From: DASTFY01 sp963813375
GTDB lineage: Bacteria; Actinomycetota; Acidimicrobiia; Acidimicrobiales; Ilumatobacteraceae
NCBI GenBank assembly: GCA_963813375.1
Contig: CAWEYT010000013.1
Span: 1-64,000 of the forward strand
Direction of reading: 5' to 3'
Length of the DNA stretch: 64,000 nt
Both the position numbers and the translations under genes were made by a program. The first letter of the stretch is position 1. Each line of letters opens with the position of its first letter. Under the pieces are notes generated by a model. The model had not been told where the DNA came from. It did not search any database and saw only the letters and a program-made list of their open reading frames with translations. This document shows, piece after piece, positions 57,155-64,000 of the stretch.

Positions 57155-58042
57155 TCACCAACGAGCGATGGGCTGGATGCGTTGACGGGGGCCGCGCCGG
57201 GGCTCCGTCCAGCCGGCGAGGAGCAGCGCTCGGATGACCCGCCCTCGCTGGCCCGCGTAGGGAGCCAGCAGTTCGAGCATCCGCTCGTCCGTGCCCCGGG
57301 GCTCACCGGCCATCGCCCACGAGATCGTGTGGCGGAGGTGGAAGTCGCCCACGGGGACGGCGTCGGGATCGCCGAACACCGGGCCCATCACCGATCCCAC
57401 CGTCCACGCACCCACTCCGGGAACCGTCGCCAGCCGCCGCGCCGCCTCGGTGGCGGGCAGCTCCGTGAGCCGCTCGAGCCCGGCGGCGCGCCGGGCGCAG
57501 CGGGTGATGGTGTCGGCGCGCCGGCGCTCCACGCCGAGGCGGTGGAACCACCAATAGGGGAGCGCGGCCAGGCGGTCAGGGTGCGGGGGCAGCACCAGGC
57601 CGGGCGGGCCGGGCGCCGGCTCGGCCAGGTGCTGGCAGAGCTGCCGCCAGGCCCGCATCGCCTCACCCCCGGTCACCCGCTGGGCGAGGACGGTCGGCAC
57701 CAGCACGTGCAGCAACGTGTCGCAGCGCCCGATGCGCAGGCCGGGAGCGGCGGCCAGCGCCGTCGCCACCACGTCGTCCGGCGTCGGCAGGTCGTACGGC
57801 CGGTCGCCGGCGCCGACCAGGTGGGGAACGCGGTGCAGCAGCCAGTCGGCGCCGGGGCCCCACGCATGAGCGCGCAGGCTGGCGCCCTCCCACCACAGGC
57901 GCAAGGTTCCCGGGCCCTCCGGTGTTCTCGTAGCCCGCCAGACCTCTCGGCTGGTCACACGGGTGGTCGGGTCGTGGCGTCCGTTCTGGAGGGCCCCGAG
58001 TGTCTGGCGCAGGTCGAGCGTTCCAGCGACCGGCCACCCCAC
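57155..58042 (-). CDS. DNA-3-methyladenine glycosylase, AlkA/HhH-GPD family
   Basis: 295 residues. Residues about 90-270 form the helix-hairpin-helix glycosylase domain: LLHVLVPTVLAQRVTGGEAM, LATVPGVGAWTVGSVMGPVF (hairpin) and DAVPVGDFHLRHTISWAM, where the Asp is the catalytic residue. No Fe-S cluster cysteines, as in AlkA. Excises alkylated purines. GTG at 58042 is chosen; an ATG at 58135 would add 31 residues across an inverted-repeat region. Confidence 0.83.
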   Translation of the reverse strand: MGWPVAGTLDLRQTLGALQNGRHDPTTRVTSREVWRATRTPEGPGTLRLWWEGASLRAHAWGPGADWLLHRVPHLVGAGDRPYDLPTPDDVVATALAAAPGLRIGRCDTLLHVLVPTVLAQRVTGGEAMRAWRQLCQHLAEPAPGPPGLVLPPHPDRLAALPYWWFHRLGVERRRADTITRCARRAAGLERLTELPATEAARRLATVPGVGAWTVGSVMGPVFGDPDAVPVGDFHLRHTISWAMAGEPRGTDERMLELLAPYAGQRGRVIRALLLAGWTEPRRGPRQRIQPIARW

Positions 58043-58098
58043 CCGGCCGACGGTACCCGCTCGTGCCTCCGCGAGGTGCTCCAGAAGTGGCCGCCCCG

Positions 58099-58176
58099 AC
58101 CGCGCTTTTCGAACGGAGTGTTCGCGAAGTGCCACTCGGACCGCGCTCTAGGACATCTCTGTTGCGAAAGCGCGGT
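58099..58176. repeat. Imperfect long inverted repeat
   Basis: ACCGCGCTTTTCG (58099-58111) and CGAAAGCGCGGT (58165-58176) pair at 12 of 13 positions with a single extra T, and enclose a self-complementary TTCGCGAA (58121-58128). It lies upstream of the glycosylase start and 34 bases before the 51-bp palindrome. The gap between the glycosylase and TetR genes holds no other gene that I can support. Confidence 0.55.
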
Positions 58177-58209
58177 GCGGGCAGCCGCCGGCCGAGGGTC
58201 ACTTCTCCC

Positions 58210-58260
58210 GCACAAATCGCGGTTGGTGACCGTATGACGGTCGTCCGGCGCGATTTGTGC
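58210..58260. repeat. 51-bp dispersed palindrome, copy 2
   Basis: GCACAAATCGCG (58210-58221) and CGCGATTTGTGC (58249-58260) are identical to the arms of the copy at 27751. One extra flanking C/G makes 13 paired bases here. The middle differs in sequence but again forms an inner stem, GACCG (58228-58232) / CGGTC (58238-58242). Intergenic, between the glycosylase start and the TetR stop. Confidence 0.85.
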
Positions 58261-58305
58261 GTGGATGGCGACCGCGGGCGCGCCGCGATCAGGCGGACCG
58301 GCCGA

Positions 58306-58920
58306 TCAGGAGGGGACGGGCCAGGTGGGGTGGAGGTGGAAGCCGATGGCGTCGACGCCTACGAACGCGCCGGCCACGAACGCCGTGATGATCTCCGTCG
58401 AACGCTCGAGATCGCTGGTCCCGCGTTCGACGCAGAGGAGCACCATCGCCTGGAGCGACGTCAGCACCCCGTGGGCCACGAGCCGCGCCTCTTCGCCTTC
58501 ACCGAACAGGCGGGCCATGTCGGCGACCTGCTCGTCGTGCAGACCGGGCACGAGCGGCGCCGTCGACCCGATCGCGTAGCGGTAGGCCGCGGGATCCTCG
58601 TGCGCGAACTCGAGGCTGACCTGGATGGCGGCGGCCAGGGCGTCCCGCAGGCCGCGCGTGCTGGCCAGGGCGACGGTGACGCGCTCGGACAGCCGCTCGC
58701 TGGCCCGGCGGGCGACGGCCTCGACCAGGCCCTGCCGGTCGCCGAAGTAGTTGTAGACGAGGGCGCGGGAGACACCGGCGGCGTCGGCGATCTCCTCGAA
58801 CGTCACTCCCGCGGGATCCCGGCCGTCGAAGACCTGCGCCGCGGCGTCGACCAGGAGCTCGCGGCGCTCCTCGCGGGCCAGGCGCGTGCGGGGCCGATCG
58901 GTCGTGGCCCGCGCGCTCAT
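58306..58920 (-). CDS. TetR-family transcriptional regulator
   Basis: 204 residues. The N-terminal helix-turn-helix is RRELLVDAAAQVFDGRDPAG then VTFEEIADAAGVSRALVYNY FGDRQGLV (residues about 20-66). The ligand domain is helical and variable. ATG at 58920 overlaps the stop of the fused ATPase gene as ATGA, so it is translated with the opp genes and may regulate them. Its target is otherwise unknown; the TetR-type palindrome at 3133 is 55 kb away. Confidence 0.9.
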   Translation of the reverse strand: MSARATTDRPRTRLAREERRELLVDAAAQVFDGRDPAGVTFEEIADAAGVSRALVYNYFGDRQGLVEAVARRASERLSERVTVALASTRGLRDALAAAIQVSLEFAHEDPAAYRYAIGSTAPLVPGLHDEQVADMARLFGEGEEARLVAHGVLTSLQAMVLLCVERGTSDLERSTEIITAFVAGAFVGVDAIGFHLHPTWPVPS

Positions 58921-61157
58921 CCCGCCCCGTTCGCGGACACCGGCGGCGCGACCTCGCCGATCAGCGGGAAGTGGCAGGCCACGAAGTGACCGGGCTCGAC
59001 GGCCCGGACGACCGGCTCCTCGATCGCGCACCGCTCCTGCACCCGCGGGCACCGCGTGCGGAACCGGCACCCCGACGGCGGGAACACGGGGGACGGGATC
59101 TCGCCTTCGATCCTGGCGTTCAGGTCCGGCCGCACGGTCGGATCGGGCACGGGGATGGACTTGAGCAGGATGTCCGTGTACGGGTGAGCCGGCCGCGCGT
59201 ACATCACGTCCGACGAGGCGACCTCGCACAGCTTGCCGAGGTACATGACGCCGACCCGGTCGCTCACGTTCTTGACGACCGCGAGGTCGTGGGCGATGAA
59301 CATGAGGGTCAGGCCATAGCGCCGCTTCAGCTCCTCGAGCAGGTTCAGCACCTGCGCTTGGACGCTGACGTCGAGGGCGGAGACGGGCTCGTCGCAGATG
59401 ACGAGCTTGGGCTCGAGCACGAGGGCCCGGGCGATCGAGATGCGCTGGCACTGGCCACCCGAGAACTGGTGCGGCCGGCGATCGGCGGCCACGTCGGGGT
59501 CGAGGCCCACGTCCTCGAGCACCTGGCGCGCCTTGGCCATCCGCTCGGCGCTGGTGCCGATCTTCCAGATGTTCAGCGGCTCGAGCACGATGTCCCGCAC
59601 CTTGCGTCGCGGGTTCAGCGACGAGATGGGGTCCTGGAAGATCATCTGGATGTTCGTGCGCACGGTGCGCATGTCGTCACCGTGGAGCGTCGTGAGCTCC
59701 TGGCCCTCGAACGTGATCGATCCACTCGTCGGGCGCGGGAGCTGCATGATCGCCCGCCCGGTCGTCGACTTGCCGCAGCCGGACTCGCCCACGATGCCGA
59801 GCGTCTCGCCGGCGAGGACGTCGATGCTGATGCCGGACACGGCGTTGACCTTGAGCCCGGTCCGGCCGACGGGGAACTCGACCACCAGGTTCTCCACCCG
59901 CAGGAGCGCGTCGCCGACACCGTTCAGGTGGGCGGTCCCGGTCCCGGCCATCAGCCGGCGCCTCCCGGCGACGATGCCGGGCTCTCGCTCGGCCTCGGGC
60001 GTCACGGCCTCCGCTCCAGCCGCCGCGTCGGTGTCCGTGGTCTCTGCTACCACATCGCCCGGCTCAGCCGCCGCCGGCGTCACAGGGAGTGTGGCCACCC
60101 CCGCCTCGGCCAGGCGCGCCTTCGTCTCCTTCCAGATGTCGGAGCCGACGGGGTACCAGCAGGCGTAGGTGTGGCCCGGGGTCTCGGCCTCGACGAGTGG
60201 TGGGGCCTCCTCGCGGCACCGGTCCTGCACGTACGGGCACCGAGGGCTGAAGCGGCAACCCTTCGGCGGGTTGATGAGGTCGGGCGGCCGGCCGGGGATG
60301 GCGCGCAGCATCGTGTGGCTCGGCTGGTCCAGCTTGGGGATGCTCTCCAGCAACGCCTCCGTGTAGGGCATCCGCATCTCGCTGAACAGCACGGGCGTCG
60401 GGGCCTTCTCGACGATCTGGCCGGCGTACATCACGATGATCTCGTCGGTGTGCCCGGCGACGACACCGAGGTCGTGGGTCACGAGGATGACCGACATGTT
60501 GCGGTCCTGGCGCTGGGCCTGGAGCAGGTCGAGGATCTGCGCCTGCACCGTCACGTCGAGGGCGGTGGTCGGCTCGTCGGCGAACAGCAGCGTGGGGCCG
60601 CAGGCCAGGGCCATGGCGATCATGATCCGCTGGCGCATCCCGCCGGAGAGCTCGTGCGGGTACTGGTCGAGGCGCTTGTCCGGCTCCGGGATGCCGACGT
60701 CCTCGAGGAGGCGCAACGAGGTCGCCTTGGCGTCGGCCCGGCTCATGTCCAGGTGGATGCGCAGGGGCTCGGCGATCTGCTTCCCGACCTTCATCACGGG
60801 GTTCAGCGACGTCATCGGGTCCTGGAAGATCATCGCCATCTCCGCGCCCCAGATGTCGCGGCGGGCGCGCAGGCTCATGGTGGTGAGCTCCTGGCCCTCG
60901 AAGCGCACCGTCCCCTCGCGGATGGTGTTGCGCTTGGGCAGCAGCCCCATGATCGAGCGGGAGAGGATGGTCTTGCCCGACCCCGACTCGCCCACGATGC
61001 CGAGCGACCGGCCCCGGGCCAGCGAGAAGCTCACCCCGTCGACCGCCTTCACGACCCCGAGCGCGGTCTCGAAGTAGGTCTTGAGGTCCTCCACCTCGAG
61101 CAGGACGCCCGACTCGGGCCGGGTACCGGCCTGCAGATGACGCCGGGTGCGGGACAT
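58917..61157 (-). CDS. Fused oligopeptide-type ABC ATPase (OppD-OppF)
   Basis: 746 residues with two complete ATPase halves. Half 1 has Walker A GESGSGKT (about residue 55), ELSGGMRQRIMIAMALA and LLFADEPTTALDVT, and ends in the Opp-type cysteine region CRFSPRCPYVQDRC. An Ala/Glu-rich linker follows (about residues 345-410). Half 2 has GESGCGKST, QFSGGQCQRISIARALV, LVICDEPVSALDVS and CRFRTRCPRVQERC. The second signature has Cys in place of the usual Arg/Met after GGQ. OppD and OppF are usually separate genes. Energises OppB/OppC uptake of peptides or related solutes. Confidence 0.92.
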   Translation of the reverse strand: MSRTRRHLQAGTRPESGVLLEVEDLKTYFETALGVVKAVDGVSFSLARGRSLGIVGESGSGKTILSRSIMGLLPKRNTIREGTVRFEGQELTTMSLRARRDIWGAEMAMIFQDPMTSLNPVMKVGKQIAEPLRIHLDMSRADAKATSLRLLEDVGIPEPDKRLDQYPHELSGGMRQRIMIAMALACGPTLLFADEPTTALDVTVQAQILDLLQAQRQDRNMSVILVTHDLGVVAGHTDEIIVMYAGQIVEKAPTPVLFSEMRMPYTEALLESIPKLDQPSHTMLRAIPGRPPDLINPPKGCRFSPRCPYVQDRCREEAPPLVEAETPGHTYACWYPVGSDIWKETKARLAEAGVATLPVTPAAAEPGDVVAETTDTDAAAGAEAVTPEAEREPGIVAGRRRLMAGTGTAHLNGVGDALLRVENLVVEFPVGRTGLKVNAVSGISIDVLAGETLGIVGESGCGKSTTGRAIMQLPRPTSGSITFEGQELTTLHGDDMRTVRTNIQMIFQDPISSLNPRRKVRDIVLEPLNIWKIGTSAERMAKARQVLEDVGLDPDVAADRRPHQFSGGQCQRISIARALVLEPKLVICDEPVSALDVSVQAQVLNLLEELKRRYGLTLMFIAHDLAVVKNVSDRVGVMYLGKLCEVASSDVMYARPAHPYTDILLKSIPVPDPTVRPDLNARIEGEIPSPVFPPSGCRFRTRCPRVQERCAIEEPVVRAVEPGHFVACHFPLIGEVAPPVSANGAG

Positions 61158-61164
61158 CAGCGGC

Positions 61165-62205
61165 TCACCCGATGGAGTCCCGGATGTTGAACCTCTCGGC
61201 CAGGACGTCGCCGATGAGGTTGATGGACAAGATGGTGAGGAACAGCACCATGGCCGGCATCATCGAGATCCACCACGCCTCTTGGAGGCGGTCCTTGCCC
61301 GCGAAGATCATCTTCCCCCACGTGGGCGTGGGCGCCTCCACCGACAGGCCGAGGTAGGCCAGCGCACCCTCGGCGACGATGAGGATGGCCAGTCCGGTGA
61401 GCGCGAAGGACACCATCGCCGGCACCACGTTGGGAAGGATCTCCCGGAACACCACCCGCCGGTTGCTGGCACCCACACCGCGAGCGGCCAGCACGAACTC
61501 GCGTTGCGCGTACACGATGGTGTTGGCCCGCACGAGACGGGTGAGTGGGGGGATCGAGAGGATCGACAAGGCGAGCACGATGGGCCAGATCGGCCGCGTG
61601 GTCGCCTCACCGGTCGAGTTCGGCGAGTTGAAGAAGCTGACCACGAAGATGGCCAGCAGCAGCGCCGGGAAGGCCAGCATGATGTTCATCACGTTGTCCG
61701 TCACCCGGTCCACCGCGCCCCGCTTGTAGCCGGAGATCAGGCCGATCATCCCCCCGATGGCCAACCCGAACGTGATCGACAGGGCGCCGATCACGAGCGA
61801 CACGCGGGCACCGAAGATGGCTCGGCTGAACACGTCGTAGCCGTTGCGGTCGGTGCCGAACCAGCCGGCTCGCTCGGGCGCGCCGGGCAGACTTCGCTCG
61901 GGCTCGGCCCACACCGCCCACACGGGCGGGCGCTCGATCTTGAGCGGGGTGCCCTTCACGTGGGTGCTGCACTCCAGTTGGTTCGGCGTACTGGTCTGCA
62001 GGAGTGCTTGACGTAGGGGAGCCAGTTGGCGCCGACGGCCGAGAACACGATGAAGAACAGCCAGCCGATGGCCAGCCAGATCGTGACTCGACCGCGGCGC
62101 TTGAACTTGCGGGTCGTCGGGCGCGCCCTGGTCGATGGGGGCACCGGCGGCGACCGCGATGGCCTCGCGTGTCTCGGCGTCCTGGAGCTCGGTCAGCTCT
62201 GCCAT
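61165..62205 (-). CDS. oppC: Oligopeptide-type ABC permease OppC (paired frame breaks near the N-terminus)
   Basis: About 346 residues. The C-terminal three quarters is clean: GWFGTDRNGYDVFSRAIFGA then RVSLVIGALSITFGL, MLAFPALLLAIFVVSFF, ARGVGASNRRVVFREILPNV (ATPase contact) and LSVEAPTPTWGKMIFAGKDR. Between about 62120 and 62005 the first membrane helix (VTIWLAIGWLFFIVFSAVGA NWLPY) is in another frame, so two compensating indels leave one open frame with a scrambled stretch. ATG at 62205. Confidence 0.88.
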   Translation of the reverse strand: MAELTELQDAETREAIAVAAGAPIDQGAPDDPQVQAPRSSHDLAGHRLAVLHRVLGRRRQLAPLRQALLQTSTPNQLECSTHVKGTPLKIERPPVWAVWAEPERSLPGAPERAGWFGTDRNGYDVFSRAIFGARVSLVIGALSITFGLAIGGMIGLISGYKRGAVDRVTDNVMNIMLAFPALLLAIFVVSFFNSPNSTGEATTRPIWPIVLALSILSIPPLTRLVRANTIVYAQREFVLAARGVGASNRRVVFREILPNVVPAMVSFALTGLAILIVAEGALAYLGLSVEAPTPTWGKMIFAGKDRLQEAWWISMMPAMVLFLTILSINLIGDVLAERFNIRDSIG

Positions 62206-62221
62206 CGGTCGCCTCCCGCGC

Positions 62222-63191
62222 TCAGCCCAGCATCCGGGCGTGGCGGACGCGTGGGTCGATCCACGCGTAGGCCAGGTCCACGAAGAAGTTCACGAACACG
62301 TACACGAGGGCCAGGATCACCACGCCGTACTGCACCGTGGGGTACTCCCGCCGGAAGATGCTCTCCACCGACACCCGGCCCATCCCGTTGAGCTGGAAGA
62401 CCTGCTCGACGATGACCACACCACCGATCAGCGCGCCGGTGCTCACGGCGGCGGCGGTGACGAGCGAGAAGAGCGACGGGCGCAGGGCGTGGCCGAACAG
62501 GATCCTCTTGGTGCTCAGCCCCTTGGCCCGCGCGGTCGTGATGAAGTCGCTCTGGAGCGTGGCGACCAGGTCGGCCCGCAGGAGCCGCATGTAGGTGGCG
62601 TAGAGCGGCAGCGCGATGGTGAGCGTGGGCAGGACGAAGGCCTTGAAGTGCCCGAGTGGATCGTCGAAGAAGCTGATGTTCGACGCCGGATAGTCGAACC
62701 ATCGGAAGCGGAGCGCGAACAGGTAGATGAGCAGCGGCGCCACGATGTACTCCGGCATCGCCAGCAACCCGAACGACGCAGTCGTGCTCGCCCGGTCCAC
62801 CCCCGTTCCCTGCTTGTAGGCCGACCACATCCCCATCGGGATGGCGAAGCCGAGGGCGAGGAGCTGCGCGTAGATCATGAGCCGGATCGACACGGGGAAC
62901 GCCCGCCCTAGCTCCTCCCTGATGGGCTGGTTGGTCTGGAAGGTGGTGCCCCAGTCCAGGGTCACCAGGTCCTTCAGCCAGAGCGCGTACTGCTCCGGGA
63001 TGCTGCGGTCGAGGTAGAGCTCGTGCTTGATCTGCTGCCGCCTGCTCGGGGGTGGCGCCGGGGCCGGTCTTGAGGGCGACCACGACGTCGGCGCCCCCGG
63101 GCAGGAAGCGGAGGGCGATGGCGACGAGGAAGGTGACCACGAACAGCACGATCAACAGCTGGATCACCCGCTGTCCGACGTACCTGGCCAT
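62222..63191 (-). CDS. oppB: Oligopeptide-type ABC permease OppB (one frame break)
   Basis: About 323 residues. Start MARYVGQRVIQLLIVLFVVT at 63191, FLPGGADVVV, then a frame change near 63035 into LYLDRSIPEQYALWLKDL and LDWGTTFQTNQPIREEL. Helices and the ATPase loop follow (FITTARAKGLSTKRILFGHA LRPSL), ending DLAYAWIDPRVRHARMLG. Forms the channel with OppC, 16 bases downstream. Confidence 0.88.
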
Positions 63192-63225
63192 GGTGCGGTC
63201 CTCCTTCCTCGTCGCGACGGTTCGG

Positions 63226-64000
63226 CTACTGCTCCGTCCAGAGGGTCATCGGGTAGAAGGTGCCGGCGATGCCCTGGCCGAACTGGCTCGTCGTCGCCGT
63301 CGGGCAGCTCGAAGTTCTCGACCCCGTGGACGGTGGGCTTGTGGCGCGATGCCCCAGATGTCCCAGGTGGTCCAGAGGTTGTAGCACTCCTCGGCGAAGA
63401 TCCGGTTGACCTCCTCGGCGTACTCCTGCTTCTTGGCCGGGTCCGTCTCGGCCCGGTTCTTGTCGAGCAGCTCATCGATGCGGGGGTCCTTGATGCGACC
63501 GAAGTTGAGGGCCAGCTCGCCGACGGGCGCCGCTGAGCGACGAGTGCCACCAGATGTACTGGTTGTCCAGGTCGAAGTTGCTGTGGTTGCGCCACTGGAA
63601 GGCCTGGAAGTTCCCGAGGAGCGGCGGTGAGGATGTAGTTGGCCTGGTCGATCTGGTCGATGGTGACGTTGTCGACCCCGGCCTCCTCGTACCACTGCTT
63701 CTGGAACTGGGCGACGATGGCAGGTGGTCTCGTCCTGGGTGGTGGCCAGCGACAGGTTCAGCGGACCCGGGTTCTCGGCCTTGTACTCGGCGATGAGCTC
63801 CTTCGCCTTGTCCATGTCCTGTTGCTGCGGGATAGCCGGTCTCGTCCAGGTGGCCGGGCGTGCCGGGCGCGAACGGCCCGTTGGCGATCGGGAAGACGTC
63901 TTGGCTGATGGTCGTCGTTGACGGTCGGCTCGTCGTAGGCGTTGGCGAGCGCGCAGCGCACACGCCGGTCGGTGAGCGGCGACGGCGTGCCATCGGGCAG
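63226..64000 (-). CDS. Oligopeptide-type substrate-binding protein OppA, C-terminal part (many frame breaks)
   Basis: The 5' part lies beyond the right edge. Readable pieces in order on the minus strand: TDRRVRCALANAYDE, FPIANGPFAPGTPGHLDETG, KAKELIAEYKAENPG, NLSLATTQDET, FQKQWYEEAGVDNVTIDQID, NFQAFQWRNHSNFDLDNQYI, LNFGRIKDPRIDELLDKNRA, QEYAEEVNRIFAEECYNLWT, and the end FGQGIAGTFYPMTLWTEQ at 63226. They are collinear with SBP_bac_5 proteins. At least five indels in 775 bases make the coding frame unreadable as it stands. It precedes oppB by 34 bases, the normal order for this operon. Confidence 0.8.

Noticed and set aside
1..64000. tRNA, rRNA, insertion sequence or prophage genes
   Set aside because: I looked for tRNA-like cloverleafs, transposases, integrases and phage proteins and saw none that I can support.

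Overview
The window is about 70% G+C and carries typical actinobacterial genes: GTG starts, four-base stop/start overlaps, a GuaB1-type GMP reductase, a decaprenyl-phosphoryl-arabinose (DPA) pathway, an AftD-type arabinosyltransferase and Liv/Pot/Opp uptake systems. I place it in the Actinomycetota, most likely an acidimicrobial-type lineage rather than a mycolic-acid former. That placement is inference: no rRNA or marker gene is present. More than 30 genes are interrupted by single-base frame changes while the conserved protein continues in the next frame. I read these as indel errors of the assembly, not as decay, and annotate whole genes across them.

Layout. 1-3.0 kb (minus): potD-potB-potC polyamine/amine uptake. 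3.1-6.1 kb (plus): a divergent FAD oxidoreductase and a Rieske oxygenase behind a TetR-type palindrome. 6.0-11.0 kb: an unknown protein, heme A synthase (ctaA), a PH-domain protein, a small membrane protein, a nitronate-monooxygenase-like enzyme, an Nfu_N protein and a histidine phosphatase. 11.2-15.1 kb (plus): livHMGF, with an extra extracellular domain on LivH. 15.2-17.7 kb: an accessory patch with a GFA protein, a micro-ORF/ChrB-like/DUF2148 operon and a MazEF-like toxin-antitoxin pair on an apparently leaderless promoter. 17.9-20.1 kb (minus): a methyltransferase and a Liv-type binding protein whose two halves are in swapped order (apparent circular permutation).

20.2-29.3 kb: enoyl-CoA hydratase, GH5 glycosidase, an anchored HWHQH protein, xylulokinase, a J-domain protein, Sua5/TsaC, an alpha/beta hydrolase and guaB1. 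A 51-bp palindrome lies between the last two; the same element recurs at 58.2 kb.

29.4-57.1 kb is mostly a cell-envelope polysaccharide region. It holds HAD phosphatase-ubiA-dprE1-dprE2 (DPA synthesis), several multi-span glycosyltransferases, GT2 and GT4 enzymes, aftD, two sugar-nucleotide epimerase-type SDRs, a GMC oxidoreductase, ppm1-like polyprenyl-phosphomannose synthase, UDP-glucose dehydrogenase, UDP-xylose synthase and a PIG-V-like mannosyltransferase. Together they could make lipid-linked arabinose, mannose and UDP-xylose and transfer them outside the membrane to an arabinan/mannan-like glycan. A second toxin-antitoxin pair sits inside this region. 57.2-64.0 kb (minus): an AlkA-type glycosylase, a TetR regulator and an oppABC-(fused DF) oligopeptide/nickel-type transporter that runs off the right edge.
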